NCBI RefSeq assembly: GCF_003323745.1
Contig: NZ_QOIL01000013.1
Location: 1-64,000 of the forward strand
DNA from: Sphaerisporangium album
Lineage (GTDB): Bacteria; Actinomycetota; Actinomycetes; Streptosporangiales; Streptosporangiaceae
Direction of reading: 5' to 3'
DNA: 64,000 nucleotides
This document shows, piece after piece, positions 17,281-24,780 of this stretch; within the stretch, counting starts at the first letter, position 1, and each line of letters starts with the position of its first letter. The notes beneath the pieces were generated by a model. That model saw nothing but the letters and a program-made list of their open reading frames with translations, was not told where the DNA came from and made no database searches. A program made the position numbers and the translations under genes.

Positions 17281-17769
17281 ATGCCCGAGACGATGGGTGG
17301 GCACGGGGGGCTCGTCACCGCGCTGGTGCGGTCCTCGTTCCTTGTGAGCTCCGTGTACGCCGAGGTGGCCCGCGAGTACAAGCTGACCCCGCAACAGGGG
17401 CAGCTTCTGTGCGTGCTGATGGGGCAGCCGTACGGCATGGGGGAGCTGAGCGCGACGCTGCGGCTGGCCAAGTCCAGCCTCACCGAGCTCGTCGACCGCA
17501 CCACCATGCGCGGCCTGGTGCGACGCGAGCCGGACCCGCGGGACGGCCGCGCGATCCGGGTCGTGCTCACCAGGCGGGGCGGCGAGCTGGCCGGGGCGTT
17601 CTACACCGCCGCCCGCCACCGGCTCGACGCGCTCACCGAGGACCTCACCCCCGATCAGCGCGCCGCGCTGGCGGACCTGCTCGGCCTGCTGGTGACCCAC
17701 AACGACGTGCCGATGGTCTTCATGGAGCCGGACGCCCCCACCGCGGCCAGGCAGGCAGGTCCCCGGTGA
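17281..17769 (+). CDS. MarR-family transcriptional regulator
   Basis: 162 residues, winged helix: LTPQQGQLLCVLMGQPYGMGELSATLRLAKSSLTELVDRTTMRGLVRREPDPRDGRAIRVVLTRRG. GGGAGG precedes ATG 17281. Its likely targets are itself and the divergent MFS gene. The MerR-fusion gene begins 61 bp downstream, with its own promoter element immediately after the stop. Confidence 0.88.
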   Translation: MPETMGGHGGLVTALVRSSFLVSSVYAEVAREYKLTPQQGQLLCVLMGQPYGMGELSATLRLAKSSLTELVDRTTMRGLVRREPDPRDGRAIRVVLTRRGGELAGAFYTAARHRLDALTEDLTPDQRAALADLLGLLVTHNDVPMVFMEPDAPTAARQAGPR

Positions 17770-17776
17770 AGTTGAC

Positions 17777-17793
17777 TCTCCCAGCATGGGAGA
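17777..17793 (+). promoter_or_regulatory. MerR-type operator and promoter
   Basis: A perfect 7-3-7 palindrome, TCTCCCA-GCA-TGGGAGA, directly follows TTGAC (17772-17776). A dyad placed right behind the -35 is the hallmark of MerR-controlled promoters. It lies 38 bp upstream of the MerR-fusion start, indicating autoregulation. Confidence 0.65.
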
Positions 17794-17830
17794 CCCGAGG
17801 GTGGGCGGTGTGCGCGCCGAGGAGACCGGG

Positions 17831-19414
17831 ATGCTGACCATCGGAGAGCTGGCCAGGCGGACCGGCCTGTCGGTGAAGCTGATCCGTCACTGGTCCGACC
17901 TCGGCGTGGTGCCTCCCGCCGCCCGTACGGCGGCCGGGTACCGGCTGTACGACGACGAGGCCGTGGCCCGCCTCGAACTCGCGCGGACGCTGCGCGAGCT
18001 GGGGCTGGGCATGGCGGCGATCCGCGACGTCGTCACCCGCGAGCGCGGGCTGCCGGAGGTCGCGGCCGTCCACGCCGACGCGCTGGAGGCGCTGATCCGC
18101 ACGCTCCGATTGCGGCAGGCCGTGCTGCGATCGGCCCATGCCCGAAGGTCGACCACCGAGGAACTCACCCAGATGACCAGACTGGCGCGGCTGTCCGCCG
18201 CCGAACGCAACACGATCGTCGAGGAGTTCCTCGCGGAGGCGATGGGGGACCTCGAACCCTCCGCCTACCGTGAGGGAATCCTCGCCGTCATGCCCGACAT
18301 GCCGGACGAGCCGACGGCCGAGCAGGTCGACGCCTGGATACAGCTCGCCGGGCTCGTCCGCGACCCTGCCCTGCGCGCCGCGATGCGCCGCATGGCCGCC
18401 TACGCCGCCGAGCACGCCGCCGGCGGCCCCGGCGACGCCGAGGCGAACGCACGGGGGGAGGCAGAGGCGCGCCGGGTCGCCGAGCTGTGGGTGCGGCTGG
18501 CCGGCGAGGCCATGGCCGCCGGCGTCCCCGCCGACTCCCCGGCGGCCGACCCGGTCGTCGCCGAGATCGTGGCGGCGTGGCTGCCCGGCCAGGCGGCAGG
18601 CGGCTTCGCGCCGGGCGGCGACGGCGCCGAGGCGCGCCTGCGGCTCCTGGAGCAGTTGGAGATGGCCGCCGACGCCGCCGCCGAGCGGTACTGGCGGCTC
18701 ATGTGCGTGATCAACGGCAGCCCCGAGCCGCCGAGCATCGCGGCCGAGGGCCGGTGGCTGACGACCGCGCTGCGCGCCAACCCCGAGCCCCGCGCCCGCG
18801 CCGCGAGCATCGAGGCCACGCTGGCCCAGGACGCGGCGATCGACCCGTCCCTTATGCCGGAGGTCTGCGCCCGGGTGCTGGCCGAGGTGGACGTTCTCGT
18901 CGCCGCAGTGAGCCCCGGGCGGTTCGGCGATCTCACGCCGTGCGACGGCTGGGACGTCCGCAAGCTGCTCGACCACATCGTGTACGAGAACCTGATGTGG
19001 GCGAGCCTGGCCGTGGGGACGCCGCGCGCCGACCACGACGCCGACCACCTCGGCGACGACCACGTGGAGGCCTTCCGCGCGGCGGCGCGGGAGTCACTGG
19101 CGGCGTTCCGGCGGCCGGGCATGACCGAGCGGATGTACGGGCCCGCGCCGGGCTGGCGGCTGATCGAGCAGCTCGTCATCGAGATGCTCGTGCACGGCTG
19201 GGATCTGGCCGTGGCGACCGGGCGGTCCGCCGACCTCGCTCCGGACGTCGCCGAGGCGATCCTGCCCTCGGTGCGCGCCATCTACGGTGACCTGCCGCGC
19301 ACCCCGGGCGGCTCCTTCGCCCCGGAGCGGCCCGTTCCGCCGGGGGCGTCGCCTGCCGACCGCCTCGCCGCCTACCTGGGGCGAGACGCCTGGAATCTCC
19401 GGCGTCTCGAGTGA
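17831..19414 (+). CDS. MerR regulator fused to a mycothiol/maleylpyruvate-isomerase-like domain
   Basis: 527 residues in three parts. Residues 1-70 are a MerR HTH (MLTIGELARRTGLSVKLIRHWSDLGVVPP...GYRLYDDEAVARLELARTLRELGLGM). Residues about 75-320 are a long alpha-helical part that begins like a MerR coiled coil and resembles the TipAL-like/unknown middle region. Residues about 335-527 form a TIGR03086-type DinB/maleylpyruvate-isomerase domain (CDGWDVRKLLDHIVYENLMW...IEMLVHGWDLAVATGRSADL), with the His positions of the metal site. ATG 17831 with GGAG 7-8 bases upstream starts exactly at the HTH. A MerR-type dyad precedes it. The fusion suggests sensing through a thiol- or metal-binding enzyme-derived domain; the function is inferred. 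Confidence 0.85.
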   Translation: MLTIGELARRTGLSVKLIRHWSDLGVVPPAARTAAGYRLYDDEAVARLELARTLRELGLGMAAIRDVVTRERGLPEVAAVHADALEALIRTLRLRQAVLRSAHARRSTTEELTQMTRLARLSAAERNTIVEEFLAEAMGDLEPSAYREGILAVMPDMPDEPTAEQVDAWIQLAGLVRDPALRAAMRRMAAYAAEHAAGGPGDAEANARGEAEARRVAELWVRLAGEAMAAGVPADSPAADPVVAEIVAAWLPGQAAGGFAPGGDGAEARLRLLEQLEMAADAAAERYWRLMCVINGSPEPPSIAAEGRWLTTALRANPEPRARAASIEATLAQDAAIDPSLMPEVCARVLAEVDVLVAAVSPGRFGDLTPCDGWDVRKLLDHIVYENLMWASLAVGTPRADHDADHLGDDHVEAFRAAARESLAAFRRPGMTERMYGPAPGWRLIEQLVIEMLVHGWDLAVATGRSADLAPDVAEAILPSVRAIYGDLPRTPGGSFAPERPVPPGASPADRLAAYLGRDAWNLRRLE

Positions 19415-19569
19415 TCGGCCGCGCCCGCCATCCCCGAAGGGTACGGCCTGGCCGGACATCCGGTTCCGGTAGGTTGCGAGGACCGAGGGGATCGCAGGTC
19501 GAGCTCGCGGCATGCCCCTCTCCGTGAACCGCCCGGCGAGCCGGGCGCCGGAACCGTGAGGAACGACAC

Positions 19570-19932
19570 GTGAAGTACATGCTGCTGATCTACAACAACC
19601 CGGCCACCCTGGACGCCATGTCCGACGAGGAGCGCGACGGCGTCTTCGGCCAGGTCGACACCGTCATCAAGCAGCTGACCGAGTCCGGTGAGTGGGTCGG
19701 CGGCGCCGCCCTGGCCGGGCCCGGCGGGGCCAGGACGGTACGCGTGCGCGGCGGCGTGCCCGCCACCACCGACGGGCCGTTCGCCGAGGCCAAGGAACAG
19801 CTCGCGGGCTACCTGGTCGTCGACTGCGACAGCGTCGAGCGGGCCACCGAGATCGCCCTGAGCTGGCCGGACGCCCGCTTCGGCGCGATGGAGGTACGCC
19901 AGGTCGTCGAAGCGGTCGACACCGAGGTGTGA
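19570..19932 (+). CDS. YCII-related (DGPF) protein
   Basis: 120 residues of the YCII/DGPF family: MKYMLLIYNNPATLDAMSDEE at the start, then RGGVPATTDGPFAEAKEQLAGYLVVDCDSVERATEIA with the diagnostic TDGPF motif. These ferredoxin-fold proteins often accompany ECF sigma factors; the nearest one here is 6 kb away and probably unrelated. The molecular function is unknown. Confidence 0.9.
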   Translation: MKYMLLIYNNPATLDAMSDEERDGVFGQVDTVIKQLTESGEWVGGAALAGPGGARTVRVRGGVPATTDGPFAEAKEQLAGYLVVDCDSVERATEIALSWPDARFGAMEVRQVVEAVDTEV

Positions 19933-19950
19933 CCCGGGCCCGTAGGGCGG

Positions 19951-20502
19951 TCAGCGGACGGCGGTGGCCGGCGGCGGGGTGGGGCGCCATTCCTCGGCGA
20001 GGAGGCCGTAGAGGAGGTCGTCGGTCCACTCGCCCTTGAACCACATGTTCGTGCGGCGCAGGCCCTCGCGGCGGAAGCCGAGCCGCTCCAGCAGCCGCGC
20101 CGAGCGCAGGTTGCGGGCGTCGCATTCGGCCGACACGCGCCGCACGCCGTGGTCGAACAGGTCCTCGATGACGCGTCGCACCGCCTCGGTGGCGTAGCCC
20201 TGTCCCTGGTGGGCGGTGGCGAGGGTGTATCCGAGGTCGGCCTGCATCCGGTTGTCGTGCAGCTTGACGCCGACGTCGCCGATCAGCACGCCTTCGCGCT
20301 CGATCGCGTACTGGAACCAGCCGGGCAGCCGCGGGTCGCCCGCGGCGTAGATCGCGATCAGCGACCGGGCGCGGTCCAGCGGCACCGGCGCGTCCCAGGA
20401 CTGGTAACGGGCCACGTCGGGGTCGGAGCGGTAGGCGGAGAGGGTGTCGGCGTCATCGGGGCGGAAATGGCGCAGGATCAGCCGGGAGGTCGACAGCAGC
20501 AC
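19951..20502 (-). CDS. GNAT acetyltransferase, RimJ/RimL type
   Basis: 183 residues from GTG 20502. LLSTSRLILRHFRPDDADTLSAYRSDPDVARYQSW is the RimJ/L N-terminal block. The acetyl-CoA pyrophosphate loop is seen as ATAHQGQGYATEAVRRV (Q/RxxGxG/A form), and NLRSARLLERLGFRREGLRR is motif B. Substrates of this group range from ribosomal proteins to aminoglycosides and cannot be told here. The open frame runs far upstream as a shadow of the next gene, so the start is chosen by homology. Confidence 0.85.
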   Translation of the reverse strand: MLLSTSRLILRHFRPDDADTLSAYRSDPDVARYQSWDAPVPLDRARSLIAIYAAGDPRLPGWFQYAIEREGVLIGDVGVKLHDNRMQADLGYTLATAHQGQGYATEAVRRVIEDLFDHGVRRVSAECDARNLRSARLLERLGFRREGLRRTNMWFKGEWTDDLLYGLLAEEWRPTPPPATAVR

Positions 20503-20522
20503 GGGGCAAGTATGGCCCCGAT

Positions 20523-21725
20523 TCAGCCGATCGGGGTGCTCACATCCCGGAGGATGGAGGTGTGCGCGGAGCGCGGCGCGGCTGCCCAGGTCGCGCGCGC
20601 GCCGGGAGGCATGGACGGCAGGTGGATCACCGCCTGGGGGCTGCCGTTGAGGTTGAGCGCGTCCAGCACCAGCAGCGCGGCGCGTCCGAGGGCGGCGTTC
20701 CTGGTGACGACCATGATCCAGCCGTTGCCCTCGCCGAGGCCCCGGGCGACGAAGACCGGGAGGTCGGCCGTCCAGCCGGGCGCGAGCTCCCTCACCTGGG
20801 CGCTGTTGGCCGCGAGGTCGTGGGCGGCCAGGGCGCGGCCCCCCACGGTGACGCCGAACAGCAACTGGTGCCTTCGGCCGGCTCGGCGCGCGTCCACGGT
20901 GGCCGCCGACAGTCCGTCGGCCAGGGGCCGCTCGGCCGCCTGCCCGGTGGCGGGGGCGAGCGTCCACCGGTGCACCGCCGCGTGCGCCTGGCCGGTGCCG
21001 GTCATGCCCCCGGCGTAGGCCCGGTCGTGGCGCACGGCCTCGACGACCACGCGCTCGCCGTCGTCGTAGGCGTTCACCACCCGCGAGACGTGGCACGCGC
21101 CGATGGTGAACCACAGCGGCTCCGCGCCGGGCCGCCGGGGCAGCAGGCCGATGCGCGCCGGGCGGTCCTGCCGCCACCGGTAGGGGAACCGGACACCGAC
21201 CAGGGCGGCGGCGCGGTCGTGGACGACCGGCAGGTCGAACACCACGACGTACCGTTCGGTCAGCGCGACCGCGCTCATCAGCGGCGCGCCTTCGAGCGCG
21301 AGCGGGCGCGCGGCGCGGACGTCGCCCTCCGGGCCCAGGACCACGTGCACGGCGTGGTCGTAGCCGGGGTAGGTGGCCACCGTGTGCCACTCGCCGGAGA
21401 CGCGGTCCTCCACCGGCGGGGCGACGCTCGCCCGTCCCGCCCCTCGCCACCCCTTCCCGGCCTGGGAGATCAGCATGGCGGGCGCGGGCGGGCGGGGAGG
21501 CGCGTCCTCGCCGGAGGTCCTGAGACGCCGGGCCGTGCCGCCGGAGAACCGCACGCCCGACAGCACGGCGTCGCCGCCGGGCCTGGCCGGGTGCGGGGAG
21601 GCCTGCACGAAGGCGCCGTCCAGCTCGGCGGGGACGACCCCGTCGACGCGCAGCGGCTCGTCGTGCGGGAGCCGGGCGGGCGCCGCGGCGGGGACGATCG
21701 GTACGGCGTGCTCCGTCACGGTCAT
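20523..21725 (-). CDS. Carotenoid oxygenase (RPE65-like) family protein
   Basis: 400 residues. The overall pattern follows bacterial carotenoid cleavage dioxygenases: an N-terminal RVDGVVPAELDGAFVQASPHP (the family's GxxPxxLxGxxxRNGP equivalent, altered) and blade segments with YDHAVHVVL, IGACHVSRVVNAYDDGERVVVEAVRHD and a final RSAHTS. The four iron-binding His are not all at canonical positions: the C-terminal FHG motif is missing, replaced by AHTSILRD. Activity and substrate are therefore uncertain. ATG 21725 has AGGAGG 9 bases upstream. It is divergent from a TetR gene across two palindromes. Confidence 0.65.
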   Translation of the reverse strand: MTVTEHAVPIVPAAAPARLPHDEPLRVDGVVPAELDGAFVQASPHPARPGGDAVLSGVRFSGGTARRLRTSGEDAPPRPPAPAMLISQAGKGWRGAGRASVAPPVEDRVSGEWHTVATYPGYDHAVHVVLGPEGDVRAARPLALEGAPLMSAVALTERYVVVFDLPVVHDRAAALVGVRFPYRWRQDRPARIGLLPRRPGAEPLWFTIGACHVSRVVNAYDDGERVVVEAVRHDRAYAGGMTGTGQAHAAVHRWTLAPATGQAAERPLADGLSAATVDARRAGRRHQLLFGVTVGGRALAAHDLAANSAQVRELAPGWTADLPVFVARGLGEGNGWIMVVTRNAALGRAALLVLDALNLNGSPQAVIHLPSMPPGARATWAAAPRSAHTSILRDVSTPIG

Positions 21726-21773
21726 GATCGGGCACCTCCTCGCTTGAGCCTGAACCTGTCGGCATAACACCGT

Positions 21774-21808
21774 CATAACAGCGTTATGAGAAAAAATAAC
21801 GCCGTTAT
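21774..21808. promoter_or_regulatory. Twin TetR operators in a divergent promoter
   Basis: CATAAC-AGC-GTTATG (21774-21788, perfect 6-3-6) and ATAAC-GCC-GTTAT (21796-21808, perfect 5-3-5) have centres 21 bp apart, two helical turns, in an AT-rich island. The second lies just upstream of the -10-like TACTGT (21813-21818) of the TetR gene. Confidence 0.7.
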
Positions 21809-21822
21809 GCCATACTGTCAAG

Positions 21823-22530
21823 GTGAGCCCACGACGACGATCGAAACCCCAGACCCGCTCGGCCCTGGTCGACATCGCCGCGCGGCTGCTCGCCGATGAG
21901 GGACCCGAGGCCCTGTCCGCCCGCCGCATCGCGGCCGAGGCCGGCAGCTCCACCATGGCGGTGTACACCAACTTCGGGGGCATGAGCGGGCTGGTCCGCG
22001 AGATGGTGTACGAAGGCTTCGCCCGCATGGAGAACTACTTCTCGCACGTCGCCCCCACCGGCGACCCGGTGGCGGACATGGCGCTGTTCGGCCGGGCCTA
22101 CCGGCACAACGCCCTCACCAACCCCCACCTGTACGCGGTCATGTTCGGCGGCGCGTCCCTGGGCGGCTTCTCACTGTCCGCCGAGGACCGCCAGTACGGC
22201 CGCTTCACGCTCAGCACGGTCGTCGAGTGCGCGACGCGCTGCATCGAGGCGGGCCGGTTCCGCACCGGCGACGCCGAGCTCGTCGCCCACCAGCTCTGGA
22301 CGGCCATCCACGGCCTGGTCGCCCTCGAACTGGGCGACTACCTGATCGAGCCGTGCGACGCCGACCGGGTCTTCGAGGCCCAGCTGACCAGCCTGATGAT
22401 CGGCGTCGGCGACACCCTCGAGGCCGCCACCCGCTCCGTCACCTCCTCCCACGCCCGCCTCGCGACCGAGATCGAACCCGCCGAACCGGCCCCCGTGACC
22501 GAAAGACCGGCAGGCGACCGCACGGCCTGA
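21823..22530 (+). CDS. TetR-family regulator
   Basis: 235 residues with an HTH: RSALVDIAARLLADEGPEALSARRIAAEAGSSTMAVYTNFGGMSGLVREM. The C-terminal domain (YRHNALTNPHLYAVMFGG) belongs to the TetR_C group with a WHG-like region. GTG 21823 follows a -10-like TACTGT (21813-21818) so closely that the message is probably leaderless. Twin palindromes cover the divergent promoter, so it likely represses itself and the carotenoid-oxygenase-like gene. Confidence 0.9.
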   Translation: MSPRRRSKPQTRSALVDIAARLLADEGPEALSARRIAAEAGSSTMAVYTNFGGMSGLVREMVYEGFARMENYFSHVAPTGDPVADMALFGRAYRHNALTNPHLYAVMFGGASLGGFSLSAEDRQYGRFTLSTVVECATRCIEAGRFRTGDAELVAHQLWTAIHGLVALELGDYLIEPCDADRVFEAQLTSLMIGVGDTLEAATRSVTSSHARLATEIEPAEPAPVTERPAGDRTA

Positions 22531-22613
22531 CCCGGCCGGACCGGTTCTTACGGCTTGCGAACGTCGGCGCGGGAAACGGCCGCGGTCGCCGGAGCACGGC
22601 CTACCGTCGTCCT

Positions 22614-23612
22614 GTGCGGATTCTGCTCACCGGCTCGGCCGGGTTCATCGGAGGTCACGTCGCCGAAGCGCTGGACGCGGCCGGGCACGACGTCGTCCCC
22701 CTCGACCTGCGCACCGGCGTGGACGTGCGCTCAGGCCCCGCCCTGGACGGGCTGATGGGCGGAGTGGACGCCGTCGTCCACCAGGCCGCGAAGGTCGGCC
22801 TCGGCGTGGACGTCGCCGACCTGCCGGACTACGCGTCCGTCAACGTCTACGGCACCGCAGAGCTGCTCGCCGCGATGGCGCGCCACGGCGTCGGCAGGCT
22901 GGTGCTGGCCTCCTCCATGGTGGTGTACGGCGAGGGCGCCTACGACTGCGCCGCGCACGGGAGGACCCGGCCCCTGCCGCGCGCGGAGGAGGACCTGGCC
23001 CGGGGCCGGTTCGAGCCGCGCTGCCCGCAATGCGGCGGCCCGCTCACGTCCGCGACGATCACCGAGGACGCCCCGGCCGACCCCCGCAACGCCTACGCCA
23101 CCACCAAGCTCGCCCAGGAGCACCTCGCCGCCAACTGGGCGCGCGAGACCGGCGGCGCGGCCGTCGCGTTGCGCTACCACAACGTGTACGGACCCCGGAT
23201 GCCCCGGGACACGCCGTACTCCGGCGTCGCCGCCATCTTCCGCTCCGCCCTAGAGGCCGGCCGCGCCCCGCGCGTCTTCGAGGACGGCGGCCAGCGCCGC
23301 GACTTCGTCCACGTTCGCGATGTCGCCCGCGCCAACCTGGCCGCCCTGACCGGAGGCGAGCCGGGCCGCCTGACCGCCTTCAACATCGCCTCCGGCGAGG
23401 CTCGCACGGTGGGGGAGATGGCAGCCGTCCTCGCCACCTGCCACGGCGGCCCACAGCCGATCACCACCGGGGAGTACCGGCTGGGCGACGTCCGCCACAT
23501 CGTCGCCTCCCCGGCCCGCGCCCGCGAGGCCCTCGGCTTCACCGCCGAAGTCCCGTTCAGAACCGGCATGAAGGAGTTCGCCGCCGCCCCGGGATCAGTC
23601 GCGATGCCGTAG
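22614..23612 (+). CDS. NAD-dependent sugar-nucleotide epimerase/dehydratase with a zinc-ribbon-like insert
   Basis: 332 residues from GTG 22614. Extended SDR: the nucleotide motif TGSAGFIGGH, active Ser101 and the YxxxK pair Tyr161/Lys165 (NAYATTKLAQEH) are present. An insertion between the catalytic Ser and Tyr contains Cys112-x2-His115 and Cys137-x2-Cys140, which could bind one zinc ion. Such inserts occur in some UDP-glucose-4-epimerase-like enzymes of actinomycetes. The substrate is unknown and no glycosyltransferase lies next to it. The 3' end overlaps the convergent phosphatase gene by 18 bp. Confidence 0.88.
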   Translation: MRILLTGSAGFIGGHVAEALDAAGHDVVPLDLRTGVDVRSGPALDGLMGGVDAVVHQAAKVGLGVDVADLPDYASVNVYGTAELLAAMARHGVGRLVLASSMVVYGEGAYDCAAHGRTRPLPRAEEDLARGRFEPRCPQCGGPLTSATITEDAPADPRNAYATTKLAQEHLAANWARETGGAAVALRYHNVYGPRMPRDTPYSGVAAIFRSALEAGRAPRVFEDGGQRRDFVHVRDVARANLAALTGGEPGRLTAFNIASGEARTVGEMAAVLATCHGGPQPITTGEYRLGDVRHIVASPARAREALGFTAEVPFRTGMKEFAAAPGSVAMP

Positions 23613-24635
23613 CACGAGGAGCATGGCCGCGTCGTCCAGGATCGGACCCCCGACATGGCGCAGCAGGTCGTCGCGGAGTCCGTCGAGGGCGTCCTGCGGG
23701 TCGTCTTGAGCGAGCACGCCCACCCGCTCCTCCAGCGGATAGAAACGCCCCTTCCCGTCACGGGCCTCGATGACGCCGTCGGTGTACAGCAGGATCTGGT
23801 CCCCCTCCTCGAAGGGGACGCTGTAGGGCTTCGGCCGGGGAGCTCCGAGCGGGCCCAGCCCCAGGGGCGGCGCCTCCTCCGGCGGCAGGGCGCTGAAGAC
23901 CCTGCCGTCGTGCTTCAGCACGATGGGCGGGGGATGGCCGCAGGCCAGCAGCGTTATCTCGTCGTCGTGCACCTCGGCGAGGAGCGCGGTGACGAACTGC
24001 TCGCCGCCCAGATGCCGGGCGAGGCTCGTCTCCAGCCGCTCGCACAGACGCGTCAGCTCCTCTTCCTCGTAGGCGGCCTCACGGAAGGCGCCGAGCGCCC
24101 ACGCCGCGGTCTCCACCGCTTCCAGACCCTTGCCTTGGACGTCGCCGATCAGCAGGCGAACGCCGGTCGGTGTGGTGACGACCTCGTACAGGTCGCCCCC
24201 GATCTGGGACTCCGCGGCCGCGGAGGTGTAGGAGAGGGCGATGCGCAGGTCACCGGCCCTGCGCGGTACCGGGCGCAGCAGCACGCGCTGCGCGGCCTCG
24301 GCGACGCGGCGGACGTTGGCGAGCTCGTGCTCACGGCGGATCCGCAGTCTGCCGGCCAGCATGCTGGCCCCGGTCACCGCCCCGATCGTCGCGATGGTGA
24401 GGTAGTTCTGCGGCCTGCCCAGCAGGTTGTTGTAGGACGCCAGGGGGACGCAGATGGCGAGCGCGATGCCGCCCGCCATCGCCGTGCGGCCGACGGTTCC
24501 CGAGACGGAGGCGAATGTGGGGCCCAGGGTGAGCAGCGGCAGGAACCCGAGTCTCGGACCGGCGAGAACGTCGACCACGGCCACCACCGCCATGACCGCG
24601 TACGGCAGCCACCGAAGGATGTCCTGCGATTTCAA
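23595..24635 (-). CDS. SpoIIE/RsbU-type PP2C phosphatase, membrane-anchored
   Basis: About 346 residues. Hydrophobic segments fill residues about 8-100 (a membrane anchor of roughly four helices). The SpoIIE catalytic domain follows, with metal-binding and core motifs SQIGGDLYEVV, LLIGDVQGKGLEA, LLACGHPPPIV and ILLYTDGVIEARD. Such enzymes dephosphorylate an anti-anti-sigma factor in partner-switching pathways; no partner is next to it. I chose TTG 24635, because AAGGAG lies 5 bases upstream on the minus strand and the membrane segment starts right after. A longer reading to 24764 lacks support. Confidence 0.85.
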   Translation of the reverse strand: MKSQDILRWLPYAVMAVVAVVDVLAGPRLGFLPLLTLGPTFASVSGTVGRTAMAGGIALAICVPLASYNNLLGRPQNYLTIATIGAVTGASMLAGRLRIRREHELANVRRVAEAAQRVLLRPVPRRAGDLRIALSYTSAAAESQIGGDLYEVVTTPTGVRLLIGDVQGKGLEAVETAAWALGAFREAAYEEEELTRLCERLETSLARHLGGEQFVTALLAEVHDDEITLLACGHPPPIVLKHDGRVFSALPPEEAPPLGLGPLGAPRPKPYSVPFEEGDQILLYTDGVIEARDGKGRFYPLEERVGVLAQDDPQDALDGLRDDLLRHVGGPILDDAAMLLVLRHRD

Positions 24636-24780
24636 TCGGACTCCTTCGCTGTCACTGCCAGGGCGGTCTCTCCTCACTCGGGGCCCAACGCTACCCCGCG
24701 AGTGATACACGCGGGGCATCGATGGCCGACGAGCGGATTCATGACAGCGGCGGCCGGGTGTCACCGAATCGCCTTGACGC

